NCBI GenBank assembly: GCA_947168725.1
Contig: CAMVNA010000003.1
Location: 62,001 to 126,000, forward strand
Source of the DNA: an uncultured bacterium
GTDB taxonomy: Bacteria > Patescibacteriota > Gracilibacteria > Absconditabacterales > Absconditicoccaceae
Length of the DNA: 64,000 nt
Direction: 5' to 3'
The notes beneath the pieces were generated by a model that was not told the origin of the DNA, searched no databases, and worked only from the letters and a program-made list of their open reading frames with translations. The position numbers were made by a program, and so were the translations under genes. Each line of letters opens with the position of its first letter. The first letter of the stretch is position 1. This document shows positions 50,356 to 64,000 of the stretch, piece by piece.

Positions 50356-50482
50356 TCACAGATTGATGAATCTAAAAATATAATCAGAATAAATTTTCTA
50401 TTATAAATTGCAATAAGCTTTTCTTGAATTTACAATTATAAACATTATTCTACATTCAGATTTATTTCTCACTTTTCAACTG

Positions 50483-52096
<1,614 letters not shown>

Positions 52097-52117
52097 ATAT
52101 ATTATTTCATAATTATA

Positions 52118-52768
52118 ATGAAGAAAAAAGATTATTATTTATGAATGATCCTCGTAACATTGATTTTATGTTTGAGTTTTTTCATTTATAAAAACAATAT
52201 TCTTAGCGAAGAAGATGCTATTGCTGAAACTCATGAAACTACAAATTATTCAAAGTATGAAGATTTATCTACAGCTGAAATAAAAACGCCAATAATACAA
52301 AAAGCCCTTTCAGATAACTGAATTTTGAAGACATGAAATAATTTATATTACAACAAAGATTTAAATAAAATTACCAAGTTAGCGATTGAACTTCCCAAGA
52401 ATTCTGTAAAAGAATTAGACCTTTCAGAACTGAAATATTTAAAAAATCTTAATAGTTTAAATATATATTGAAAATATGAGTTTATACAAACTCAAGAGTG
52501 AAGCTGGGAGAGTGTGTGAAGTGTCGCCCGAGATTGGCATTTAGATATTACTTGATTGGAAAATCTATCATGATTATCTTCATTACAAATGCATGATTTT
52601 CCATTAAAAACACTTGATTGAGAAAAACTTCCACCAAATCTAAAAACATTTGATTTTTCAGCTATGTGACTTGAAAATTTGGTAAATGATTGTGAATTAA
52701 TAAAAATTACAAATTTAAGTGTTATGATTGATTGAAAATTATACCACAATAGCCAATGTAGAAAATAG
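52118..52768 (+). CDS. membrane-anchored protein with LRR-like segments, hypothetical
   Basis: N-terminal TM; VKELDLSELKYLKNLNSLNIYG, GLENLSGLSSLQMHDFPLKTLDG. Confidence 0.55.
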
Positions 52769-52818
52769 TTATTTTATCAATCCATACAAAAGTACTGAAT
52801 CCTGATTTACATTAGATT
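52769..52818 (-). pseudogene. duplicated fragment resembling the 3' end of holB
   Basis: TTATTTTATCAATCCATACAAAAGTACTGAATCCTGATTTACATTAGATT resembles 54297-54346. Confidence 0.65.
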
Positions 52819-52837
52819 GTGGTTATTGTTTCTTATT

Positions 52838-52879
52838 AGTAAATCTAAATCCAAAAATTATGTATCAAAGAAAAGAAAA
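52838..52879 (+). pseudogene. duplicated fragment resembling the 3' end of metG
   Basis: AGTAAATCTAAATCCAAAAATTATGTATCAAAGAAAAGAAAA resembles the metG end AGTAAATCTCAATCCAGAAATTATGTATCAGAGAAAAGAACA. Confidence 0.75.
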
Positions 52880-54202
52880 CTAAGAAGTTTTGCGGTCAAT
52901 TGCATCAACAACTTTAACTTCATCTGGGAATGTGCTAAAATTGAGAAAATTATCAGTAGGATGAGAAATGTTAATAAAGCTAAAACAGTCAAAAAAATCT
53001 GATATTTTCAGTTTCACTTTTCTTCATCATGGTTTTTTTGAATCATTGTGTGGATTATCCAAAATTACATATTTTATTAAATCTCAATCTTTTTCTATAC
53101 CGCAAATACTGTATGCATGTCCATAATAAATAGGTTCTCATCAAACTTCATAAAATTTTTTATCAGTTTTTCATTCTTTAAACTTAGATGATATTGATAT
53201 TGACCATAGATTTTTAGGATCATAAGATTCTAAATATTTTAAAATTGTTAATTTATTTTTTGGATCTCATGTTAAACGTATATTTGAAAAACTTTTGGGT
53301 CATAACAAGGTAAGCATAGCATCTCATACACTTCAAGCTTCTATTTTTTTGATGAGCTTATCCGTAATTATAATGTTTGTACTAGGAATTATTCATTCTT
53401 TAAATAATAAATATTTTGAAAATCAAACTTCTAGTATTTGATATCATATTGCACCACGAAGATGAGCCGCTTTAAAATCTTCACTAGTTATCTTTACTTT
53501 TACTCAGTTCGGTTCTCATAATGGCATATATAAATTGAAAGAATCATCACCAGTTCTTTCAATAGATGCCTTCATTAAAGTATCGAAATATTTAGACCTT
53601 GCCAGATTTTTAATAGCAGCAATAAGGTAACAATCACCTAATGTTCATTGTCTCATAGTATTAAATCATTTAAACATATCTTGATAATCTTCATCACTTA
53701 ATCTTCTAAACATACTTAAATATAAATCCTCTTTAATGGTTTGAGCTACATGTGTTCATGGAGCAACCCCAAGCTCTTCATCTAACGATATACCTGAAAT
53801 ATCATTTTTTGTGTACTCTCCGTTATCAAAAATAAGCATGGAGTTGTTAAGATCATGTTCTATTGCTGGTTTATATGATGCCTTACTTGGCATTATAGCA
53901 GCTAAACCAATATCAAATCATGCATCAGTAGGTTGTTCATCCATTAATATATTATTTTCATCGGAAACAAGTTCAATTTTTTTATTTTTAGATTTAGAAA
54001 GAGATGCTGATTTTGCATTTTTAATTGCACTTATTCCTCATCAAGACATTAAAAGTGCCGGGATTAATAGTTTTATTATAGAAGTTTTATTAAATCTTGC
54101 CATTTTAGATGGTTTATCTTTTCATTTATTGGTTGAGTTTTCCATTTTACCTCAATCTTTCTTTATTTTATTCAAATGTATAAATCCTCTATCAATACTC
54201 AT
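52880..54202 (-). CDS. calpain-like (C2) cysteine peptidase domain protein, membrane anchored
   Basis: RQGTLGDCYLIAAIKNLARS (calpain Cys motif), GHAYSICGIEKDG (His), VILDNPHND (Asn); N-terminal TM. Confidence 0.7.
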
Positions 54203-54296
54203 TGTTCAATAAAAGATACAATAAAATTACAAACAAATTATACACAAAAAATCAAAAAATGTCAAATTTTTTGATATAAATATATCACGTAAATTT

Positions 54297-55202
54297 TTAT
54301 TTCATTAATCCATATAGTAATACAGAGTCCTGATTTACATTTGATTTTAAATATTTTCTCATTTGAATTCGGCGTTCGGCTTGTTCATAGTCTCATTTTT
54401 CACTACAATATGCAATCCATCATTCTAAGAAATCATTTAATAATCACAGTTCTGAAATAGCTTTTAATGCTTGATATAATTCTCACTTTGGTTTGCTATC
54501 AGAGAGTAATCATGTAGTCAGATTTTTTAAATTTTCTCCCAAATCTTCGTTTTGCTCGACTTTTTCTGCGATATTTTTTAGAAATCATGGTTTTCACATC
54601 GCCATAGCAATCATTACAGTCTGAAGTTGTTTATTATCAGTGAAAATCTGGTTTTCATCAGCGAATTTTTGCATTTCATCGTTATTCAAAGTAGAGAATG
54701 GAATAGTGATACAACGTGAACGAATCGTATCCAAAACCATGGAAATATGAGGTACTGTTGCGATTATATATCTACCAGCAAGAGGTTCTTCTGCAGATTT
54801 GAGAAATGCATTTATCGCACTATTGGACATTCTTTGAATGTTTTCGATCAAGAGAAATCTTTTTCACGAAAAACTTGAATTCAAAAGCCATTCATTCATT
54901 TCTCTTACTCCGTAATTTTCATGCTGAGTTTCATCAGGGAACTGAATATATCTCTTATCATCTTTAACTTCAACTGGGATGGTATGAAATTTCCCAGTAA
55001 ATGGTTCAAAATCTTGAACGAATAAGCAATCACTATACATATATTCTCACAATATTTCTTCAATTATTGCTTTTGCATGCGAAATCTTTCAAATTCAATT
55101 TGGTCAAGCAAGCAAAAAAAACTGAGTTCATTTTCAGGTTTCTATTACATTATTAATGTATTTTTTTAATGTTTGTACTGCTTGCTCGTTTCAGATAATC
55201 AT
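54297..55202 (-). CDS. holB: DNA polymerase III delta' subunit-like
   Basis: SFSGKRFLLIENIQRMSNSAINAFLKSAEEPLAGRYIIATVPHISMVLDTIRSRCITIPF. Confidence 0.8.
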
Positions 55203-55266
55203 AAAATGGTCTAATTTATAAATCTAATTTAAATTTTAATTTTTCATTTTTAGTTTTCAAATAATT

Positions 55267-56178
55267 TTATTTCTTATTAAATTTCTTTCCCAAATATTCA
55301 ATTAATAATACAATTCCAATTCACACCAAAAAACAAATTATCGCTTGCAAAATCTGATTGCTTTCTCATGTAATGACCTCATATTGATTTGGTAAAATAT
55401 TTCTTCATATTCATAAATCAGCATCCAAAGTTTCTTTCCATGGCCAGATTTTATTCAAAGAACCCAGCATAAAACCAGTCAAAGAAGCTAGAGTTATCAT
55501 TTTATAATGTTTGAACAACCAAGAAAGCACATTTGAAAACAAGACAATTCCTATCACAGCTCAAATAGCAAATATTCAGATCGTAACTATATCCAAATTT
55601 TTGATAGCCAACATCATAGTCTCATACATTCATAGCAATACGAGCATGAAACTACCAGAAATTCCAGGCAAAATCATTGCACAAATTGCTATAGATCCGC
55701 AGATGAAAGTCCACCACCAAGTTGAAGTAATTGATAGTGGAGTATTAGTCGGTGCTGTAATGAAATAAGCTAAAATTCAGAATATAATCAAGCATAGAAT
55801 TGTTTTCCAATCTCGTTTAACTTGTTTTCAAAGGAATACAGCAGAAATTAGGATCAATCCAACGAAAAATGACCAGATTAATATTGGATAATTTTCCATC
55901 GCATTTGTTATGATGTTTGCAAACAGCAAAATACTAGTTCCAATTCAAAAAATCAAACACAGTAGAAAATTTCCATCGATATTTTCCCAAAATTTCTTCA
56001 ATTTTCACGTGAAAAATAGTTTCAGATTTGGAATTATATTCTTGATAGCCTGAATCAATCTCTCATATATCCCAGTGATTACCGCAATAGTTCACCCACT
56101 CACTCATGGAATTACATCGCATGCTCACATAAGCATACCTTTTAGATATATCAGAATTTTGTCTCGTATTTTATTCAT
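55267..56178 (-). CDS. DUF368 membrane protein
   Basis: [53 protein letters not shown]. Confidence 0.85.
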
Positions 56179-56328
56179 CTTTTTATTTATAAATCATAAA
56201 ATAACGATAAATACAATACTGTAATTCGGATTAAAATCAAATAATTATTTAAAAAACTATACAAAAATTTGCAAAATTCTACAATTCTGACTATAATCGG
56301 TATATATTTTATATACAACATTTTTCAA

Positions 56329-57789
56329 ATGACAAAAAAACAAGAAGCTTTAAATAAAGCCAAAGAATCGTGAAAAGAAATACTTGAATGATGAAAAGAA
56401 ATATTAAGTTGAGCTGCGGATATAGTGTGATGAACAGCATGAGCATTATGATATACTCTTTTGTCTGCATGAGAAGAGTGAGCTTCAAAAATAAATGAAC
56501 ACAGAGCGAAAGAAGAGTGAATATCAGGAGTTAAAAGAAAACAACGCAGAGATAAGTCAAAAAAACAATCTGAAAAAGCAACATGACATATAAAAAAAGC
56601 GTGAAATTTTAGTGGAAAGGCCATTTCATGAGTATGAAAAGCCATAAAATGATGAGCAAAAACTGTTTTATATACAGCTAAAGCAGGTTATCACTTGCTT
56701 GATGCTTGAGATAAAGCTATTTGAGAACAAATAGAAAAAAAACAACTAAAAAAGTGAAAAAAATCATGAAGAATTTGAAGATTTGCCAGGAATAATATTA
56801 CAAAATTGATGATAGCCCTCGGAGCTACATGATATTGATGATATGAATGATGAAAATATATTGTAGAAAATAATCAGCACAAACAAGAGGTACTAGCAAA
56901 TGCTGAAAATGATATAATCATAAATCCAGAGAATAATCAAATTACAATTTTGGAATGAGATAATAGCCAAACGACAGAAAAAATAGAAAAAAAATCAAAA
57001 AAAAATACATGAGTTAAATTAGATGAAACATATAAAGATCAGTGAGTTACGTTGCTACGTGATAACAAACTTACTTTTTATGTAGTAAAAAAATGAGAGA
57101 GTTTAAGTGTAATAAAAAATAAATTACAAAAAATTCCAGAATTTTCTTATTTATCACAGGAAGAATATAATATTCCCAATGAATGAAGAAATATATATTC
57201 ATTCAATACACCATCAAGCTCATTGACTCCTTGATTTCGTTTACCAATACCACTAAAAAAAGAAGATAGAGAAATATCACAAACTAATTTCAAAAAAGCT
57301 GCAAAAGATGCATTGAATGAAATGCAAACAAATAAAGTTTACTGAGAAAAAACAAAAGAATTACTGAAAAATGTAAGTGAGAAAGATATTATAGATATAA
57401 TGACAGCATACGCTAGATGTGAAACGGCACCAGATTATAAAACATTTTCAGATAATATTTGAAATGTAGAACTGCATCGTTGGGAACCAAAATATAAAGC
57501 ATATTCGTTTTCATATTTTCATATACTAATGGGAGAATGACCATGATTAAATGCAAGAAAAAAACTCTGATTGACCGAATGAGATTGTTATGATGCCAAA
57601 AATGCATGTAAGCTATTTTTATGATATTGCTTTGAAAAGAAAAAAGGAGATCCTGCATATTTCTTTAAAGTGAAAAACTTATGAGATGCCAAAAAAGTAT
57701 GATGAACGTATAATTGATCACCAAATAATTACTGACCAAAATTTTGGGCGAATATCCAACATGTAAAATGAAACAATTCATATACATAA
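56329..57789 (+). CDS. hypothetical protein with Gly-rich N-terminus, TM and LysM-like segment
   Basis: Gly/Lys-rich repeats, KLMIALGATGYGGY segment, YVVKKGESLSVIKNKLQKI (LysM-like). Very many UGA-Gly codons. Confidence 0.6.
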
Positions 57790-57861
57790 ATTCAAAAGAC
57801 TATGCCACAAAAAATTGTTATAGTTTTTAGTGCATAAAAAATTATAGAAAAAAGATGTTCG

Positions 57862-59235
57862 CTAAGCCGAATTTCATTTATATCTTAGGATTCCAGTCGG
57901 TTTCCAGTAACTGAGAGATTTTTTAATATCTCTTGAAGAGATTTCTTCTCAGCTACTATCTCAAGTTTTTTTATCTTTATTTGAATGGGCTCATACGATT
58001 TTACCATTTCATGCATAAAGCTCTGTATGCTTTTTTGGATCAACCAAAATATCTCATTCTTGTAAATCATTTTCACTTCGTGGCGATATCCATTCAAATC
58101 ATATTTTTTCAAAGTCTTTTCTCATTGAACCACATCATCATGATGGTTTTACATCAAATCATGCATGTATAAATGCAGCACGAACGAAACTTTGACAATC
58201 GTATCATCACTTACCATTCTTTTTTCCGGTTCATCACCATTCATATCAAAAAGAATCATCTCCAGCAGTAGATAATGCCCATTCTACAGCAGCTTCAACT
58301 TTATCATCTATAAATTCAACATTTCATTTATTAGATTCTGTATTATTAGAAGCTTGTATAGATTTATATCATTTTGATTCATAGACGTTAGCTTTTACAA
58401 TTTTTCTTACACTTAAATAGTCTTTTAGTTTTTTAGGAGAGTTGTCCAACTTTCAGTTTACCCTAGTATAAGGATCCAATACATACCACTCTCAGCTATC
58501 ATCTTTAAATGCGGAGGCTCTATGACCATAGTTTGATTTGGAATTAGTATATATATCAGCAAAATTTCATTTACCAAGAGATGCAAAAGAAGAAGCGTCA
58601 ATTCAACTCCAAGAATTCAGAGGTTTCTCATTAGTTTTATCCTCGGGAATTGTTTTAACAGAATCTTTTCATGGTGTTTTTCATGCATCATAAGCATTAC
58701 CACGAGGTAAATTAACATTAAAGTTCTTTCAATTATTACGTGCTGTCTTTGAACATCGAGTTATCCCATTCTTACCACTCCTTTCAAATGGTTCAGATTT
58801 TATATTATCTATCTTTACTCAACAAAATGTGTGGGAAGCAATTTCTTTAGATTCATTGGATCATTCTGTTGTCTCTGCATCTGTTTCCTTATCGTTTTGT
58901 TTAGAATCCTTAGATTTTGATGTATCAGCTCAACGCTTAAGTTCTTCTAAGAAATCTTCAAAATCAACAAGATATGGACAGGTGATGAATAATTTTCGTC
59001 TTAAAACTTTAAATTCTAAAGACTCCCGATGACTTAAATTATCTTTTTTGTTAAATAATTCAGCATATTTCAACAAATGCTCATCATTTTTTAGCCATTC
59101 AGAAAAAAAATTACCTTCAGTTTCTTCTTTCAATCATGCGAGATCTATCACAACACCACGTAAAACAGATCTTCAATCAGATTCTTCCTTTTTTTCTATA
59201 AACTTTTTAACTACCTGTTCTTTATTTGCATCCAT
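57862..59235 (-). CDS. NlpC/P60-like peptidase C-terminal domain protein
   Basis: GKGGYDCQSFVRAAFIHAGFDVKP, LQEGDILVDPKKHTELYAGNGKIVGAHSN. Confidence 0.6.
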
Positions 59236-59260
59236 TACATAATAATTATTGGTATAAAAT

Positions 59261-60214
59261 TTACTTTAATCCATCCTTCAATTCAACTAATTTTCCCTGC
59301 AAAATAGGGGAATCCGCTTTCTCAATTCTCTCTTGTAAGAACCTAGAAACTGAATCTTCAATACTTTCCTTAATATTTATCTTACCAACAGTAAAATCAT
59401 CAATCTTTTCTAGAGTGGCAATATTTAGAGATTCATAAAATTTTCTCAAAAATTTCAACTTTTCTTCAGATTTTTCTAACACATTACGATTTTCAATAAT
59501 ATCATCTAATCCATATTGATGCAAAGTACAAAGATCCAAAGCTTGAGCTGCGATGTTTCTTGCAGAATTCTTATCTTCATTATAATCAGGGATTGGATCA
59601 AGTTTAGCATAATTTGATTCAATTCAGATTTCTTTATCTTGATAAATTTGAGCAGCAGCCGTAGTTAATTTTCCAGATTCTGGAGTCAACCCACAGACTA
59701 AAATCAGCTTTTTACTCGTTGGAATATGGTCATCATTTCCAAATCAGTCCTCACTTAATAGGCGAGACATGCTTGTTTCATAAGCTCTATTTTTATATTT
59801 TTCCCAAACTCTATACCCTTGTTTCTGAAAGTACGTTTCAAATCAGAAAACTAAGTCATACATATTTTCTACATCAATTCCATTAATTACTATATGAGGT
59901 TTAGTTCCATATTGATTTTCAATTTTTTTCAAATAAATCGTTAAAAAATCTTTAAATTCTCTTCATCATTCCCACTGTTTATCTTCATCCAAAATGTCTT
60001 CAGCTTTTACGCAGAAAAATACTTCTAAATCATATTTGAAATTAGCAAAAATTCTCTTCCACATATCAGCAGGGAATTCAGGAATTATACGAGAAAAATC
60101 TGATTGATCTATGCAGTTTCCAACTACTTCTAAATATAGTTTATTTACATTTGATAGCTTATCCTCTATCTCCTTGATTACTTGATTTTGATATTCCGAA
60201 ATATTAAATCACAT
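59261..60214 (-). CDS. DUF1846-like protein
   Basis: KPHIVINGIDVENMYDLVFGFETYFQKQGYRV, LILVCGLTPESGKLTTAAAQIYQD, SNYAKLDPIPDYN. Confidence 0.5.
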
Positions 60215-60368
60215 TTTTTGTTTTTGCAAGAATAAAAATCCCTTTATTCAAGTATACACGAAAATACTCTTTTTGTCAAAAAATCTGAGGGATTTTATGG
60301 TAAATTTTGTATTTACTAAAAAACATGAAATAGTAATTCTCGACCAAGAAAATCCACTTTATAAAAAA

Positions 60369-61655
60369 TTAAAAATTTTGATTTGTCAAATTTATTTTCT
60401 CCAGTAAATTATTTCTCGTCTCTTTTCATACTACAGAAAATAATCCATCAGTTGTAGAACTAAACTCAATTTGATCCAGTTTAATATCAATTCATCTCAT
60501 CATATTTCTTTCAAATTTTAGTCAAATTAACATAGAAATATAGGTAGGAACATTATTTCTTTCTAAGTCTGAATCATAGAAATAACTATATCATCCTCAT
60601 CTTTCACGTTTTCACCAAGATTGATCAAAAAGAAAATTTCACAGTGAATAAAAAATATACTTTCCACTATACATTTCAAATTCTCACGGAACATGTGAAT
60701 GACCTCAAAGAATCAAATCAGCTCATGAATCTATTAAATTATGAGCCAGAATTTTTTGCCAATTATTTGGAGAAAAAATATATTCTGTTCATCGGTGAAG
60801 TGAAATAATTTTTACATCACAGTTCATGTCTTTCATTTTTTGCAAATCAGATTTAATTTCATCCTCATTTATTCAGTTCCAAAAGACCATTCATCCACGA
60901 ATTTTCGCAGATTTCCCATCATATGAGTAAGCTCAAATACAAAATTTGATACCATTATTCTCCCATGAAAAAATGTTCCTACTTTCTTCTTGTGTCATTC
61001 CTGCTCAAACATAACCTATATTGTGTTCTTTTAGTAAATTCTTTGTAATTGTTAATCATTGATATCCTCAGTTAGAAAAATGATTATTAGTTAATGATAA
61101 AAGTAATGGTTTATCCTGGCGATACCTTAGCAATGTTTCAATATTTTTTGGATTAGAGCGAAAATCAAATCATCACTTTGGAATATCATTGTCAGGTTCA
61201 CAGAATAAGCTTTCCAAATTTAGAAAGAGCATGCAATTGTCAGATTTACAATTTTCAAACTCATTTAATGGGTTATAGTTTCATTGTTTGAATATGCGAT
61301 CATATCACTGTTTTTTAGCAAGATATCAAATATACCTACTTAGCATTACATCTCATCATGCTACAATATAGCTTGGATTTGAAAAAACAGGAAGCTCAAC
61401 ATTTCTTAGAGATTCTCCAGATAATATGATATTTTGTCACTCAAAATTATTATTTTGTTGTGAATGTTGTAGGTTCGCATAGGCTAAAAATAAGTCTTTC
61501 ATTCATTTAGCAAAATTTTGAACAAATCGCACTAAAAAACAACAAATCAACATTACAAACGCACAAAAAACCAGACTGTTTCTTTTAAAACCACTTTTAG
61601 GACTCGCTTTCTTTCTGCGAGGTCTGGGAGTTTTGATCTCTGATTTTTTTGGCAT
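60369..61655 (-). CDS. CapA-family (poly-gamma-glutamate capsule) metallophosphatase-like protein
   Basis: TM anchor; VAGGDVMLSRYI, FLNLESLF, GFDFRSNPKNIETLL, LSLTNNHFSNGGYQGLTITKNLL, SLHRGTEY, LILGGHSHVP. Confidence 0.85.
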
Positions 61656-61660
61656 ATATT

Positions 61661-62509
61661 TTATTTATACCACATAAAAATTCTGGATGTATTTTCTTCT
61701 CACATATCTTGATTCAGAATAGTAGATGAGCTATCACGGTACCGCAACTCAGGTTTCTGTCAATTTTGACTTGCTAAAGATTGTACCAGATATAAACAAA
61801 CAGGGCAGTCCGCATCAATTCAATCAATAAATTCGGCCTCATTCAATACCATGTTCCTTAATGTTTCTATGGATTTTTGGTCGTGTTGCAATGTTTGTTG
61901 TTCACCTTGATAATGAGCAAAATCCACTGAAGCTATAATCAAAATATTTCAGTTCAAACCTACTATCTTTGGTAGAATGTCTTTTACGGCAGACATCTGA
62001 AAACATGGAGAGATAACGGGAATTATATCAGTATCCGGAAAATATTTATCTATCCATTGAAAATGCTCTCAAATTCCATGTTCATTTGTTTCTAAATTAT
62101 CTCACCACAGTTCAAATATTTCTTCATTTCCATCACATTTAACTCATAAATCACTTAATTCTGAACTTAATTTTCTCGTATTTGGATTATAACTTACATC
62201 GGCAGATATACATATAGTTAGCATTTCTTTTGTCTGTGAGTGAAAATGATTTGGAGAGATTAGAATTATTTTTTCAGGTTCTCATCATTTATAATATTCA
62301 TTTTTGAGAAAATCATAAAACTTATCTACCTTTTCACTATCTAGCATAAAATGTGGGATAATTGCAAAATTCCATTCAGATTTTTTATTTCATTTTAATC
62401 ACAAAATTACGCATAAACATGTAAAAATGCATAGTAGTATAATTCAGATTTTGTTTGCCGTTTTAGAAATTTTGGAGAATAATAAATTAAATATCAAATG
62501 TTCATACAA
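61661..62509 (-). CDS. MEMO1/AmmeMemoRadiSam B-like protein; start codon uncertain (TTG?)
   Basis: IILISPNHFHSQTKEMLTICISADV, EHGIGEHFQGIDKYFPDTDIIPVISPCF, ILIIASVDFAHYQ. Confidence 0.7.
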
Positions 62510-62632
62510 GTTTCCTAACTAGCATCAGATTAAAGAATTTAGATAAAATCACAATACAAAATATAAAAGCATTTGCATTATACCAATACAATAGTATAAG
62601 AATAGTAGTTTTATTTATATCATAATAAAATT

Positions 62633-62947
62633 ATGCCAAAAAAGAATAAATTGGGAAAAGAAGCATTAGCAAAAGTGAAGGAAGAAAATAAGAAAATAAA
62701 GTCAAAAGGGAAAAAAGTAACTGAAAAATGAAAAGAGATAATGGAATGGAAAATAAAAAATTCAACTCAGAAACGGTTTTTCTCATTGGAAGAAAAAGAA
62801 CAGAGTCTTTTAGAAACAACATATATGATAGTTGTACAAATTTGTCCTGAACTAAGTTGGGAGGATTTTTTAAAATGTTTAAGTAAAACTGACAAGTTCA
62901 ATACATGAGCAAGTTCTATAATAAAAAGTGTAATTAGAAAAAGGTAA
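62633..62947 (+). CDS. small basic hypothetical protein
   Basis: 104-aa ORF MPKKNKLGKEALAKVKEENKK... followed by hairpin terminator. Confidence 0.5.
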
Positions 62948-62966
62948 GTCTATGCTAATATAAAAA

Positions 62967-63000
62967 CGAAAAAAAGAACGAGATTTATCGTTCTTTTTTG
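62967..63000 (+). terminator. intrinsic terminator
   Basis: AAAAAAGAACGA-GATTTA-TCGTTCTTTTTTG. Confidence 0.7.
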
Positions 63001-63029
63001 CTATTAAAATTTTAACATTACTTGGTCTC

Positions 63030-63881
63030 TTAAAGGCTAATTATAATTCATATTATTAGCGCATGAATAGGATAAAATAACGTGTATAAGTACTTAAACC
63101 ATTCCTTATGGTATCATAATTTACCATTTGAAAAACTTAAGATCAAGGCTGCCAGAGCATGTCATCAAATCCATGGTAGATAGTTTACCAGCTGTTCTAA
63201 CCAGGCAGATCCACCTCAAAATCCACTTCTAACCCAAAAATATATAGGAAGATAGATTAGAAATATTCCTACTAATACTAAAAAACGTTTAATCCAATTC
63301 CATTTGTTTTCAGTTTTTTCTTCATTTCTAGAATATCTTAGATACCAATAATAAGCAATAATAAGTAACGGTCATACAAAATTGAAATTTGCTCCCATTT
63401 TATAGTTTGTAAATCCTATCAAAAGATATGCGCATGTGAGTAATAATACAGCTTTCCATCATATTTTATCATTATTCTCTTTCTTTGAAGGGACAAGAAG
63501 TTCAGTAAAAGACATTCCTAAAAATCATAGTAGGAGAGTAATCATAACACTTTGAGCCTCCATAAAACTACTACCAATATTAGATCAAAATTCTAATAAA
63601 TCATAACAAGGTTCTGATATAACAGCCAGTAGTATTAATGTGGAGATATGTTTTAGAAATCTTCTCCTATTTTTGAAAACGAAAAAAAAACCTTCCGCTA
63701 ACAAGAATGCATAACAGGGGAATGCTATTCTTCAGATCCATGTTAAAAGCATTGGATTATCAATAAAATTCCACCCAATATGATCAGCAAGCATGGTTGC
63801 CATTGCTATAATACGGATAACAAATCCAGTCATAATAATATTATACCATATAAATACATTCAACTTATAGTAATTTGACAT
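63030..63881 (-). CDS. TraX-family membrane protein
   Basis: RIIAMATMLADHIGGNFI...GIGRIAFPCYAFLLAEGF, C-terminal YTLFYPIHALIIGIII. Confidence 0.75.
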
Positions 63882-64000
63882 TAAAATAAAAGAAAAACAG
63901 GATTATAAAATCCTGTTAATCATCAACTATTTTTTAATTAAAGTTCATCGTTTAAATCGGATTTTCATTATTAAATCCAAGGTTGAATTAATTTTATAAT

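Noticed and set aside
53811-54212. Plus-strand 133-aa ORF
   Set aside because: Antisense to the calpain-like gene, which has recognisable catalytic motifs.
63900-64000. Possible minus-strand gene 3' end at the window edge
   Set aside because: Too short to support an assignment.

Overview
AT-rich bacterial window, about 64 kb, that reads sensibly only if UGA is sense (glycine, translation table 25). This points to Absconditabacteria (SR1) or Gracilibacteria (BD1-5) in the CPR/Patescibacteria. The supplied ORF track is fragmented because it treats TGA as stop. I re-read the frames by hand with TGA=Gly and recovered about 55 full-length genes. They include ssb, lepB, anaerobic RNR activase, butyrate kinase, ssrA, a cation efflux protein, a GlcD/Fe-S/CCG-domain oxidoreductase cluster, Sir2, ndk, ruvA, O-antigen ligase, a ClpB/ClpC-type ATPase, ileS, metG, holB, capA-like and a MEMO-like gene. 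The most interesting loci are: (1) a compact azole-type RiPP cluster at about 41.4-46.6 kb, with a Cys-rich precursor, C39-like peptidase, SagB-like dehydrogenase, YcaO and MFS exporter; (2) a 1343-aa isoleucyl-tRNA synthetase containing an internal NUDIX domain and an internal histidine-phosphatase domain; (3) a restriction-modification locus with a fused nuclease-methylase and an S subunit interrupted by an (AG)7 tract, hence probably phase variable; (4) a GC-rich, hairpin-dense ~380-nt RNA gene with its own promoter and terminator that I cannot assign to a family; (5) a leader RNA upstream of the RM genes with mutually exclusive hairpins. All coordinates were read by hand. No database search was possible.
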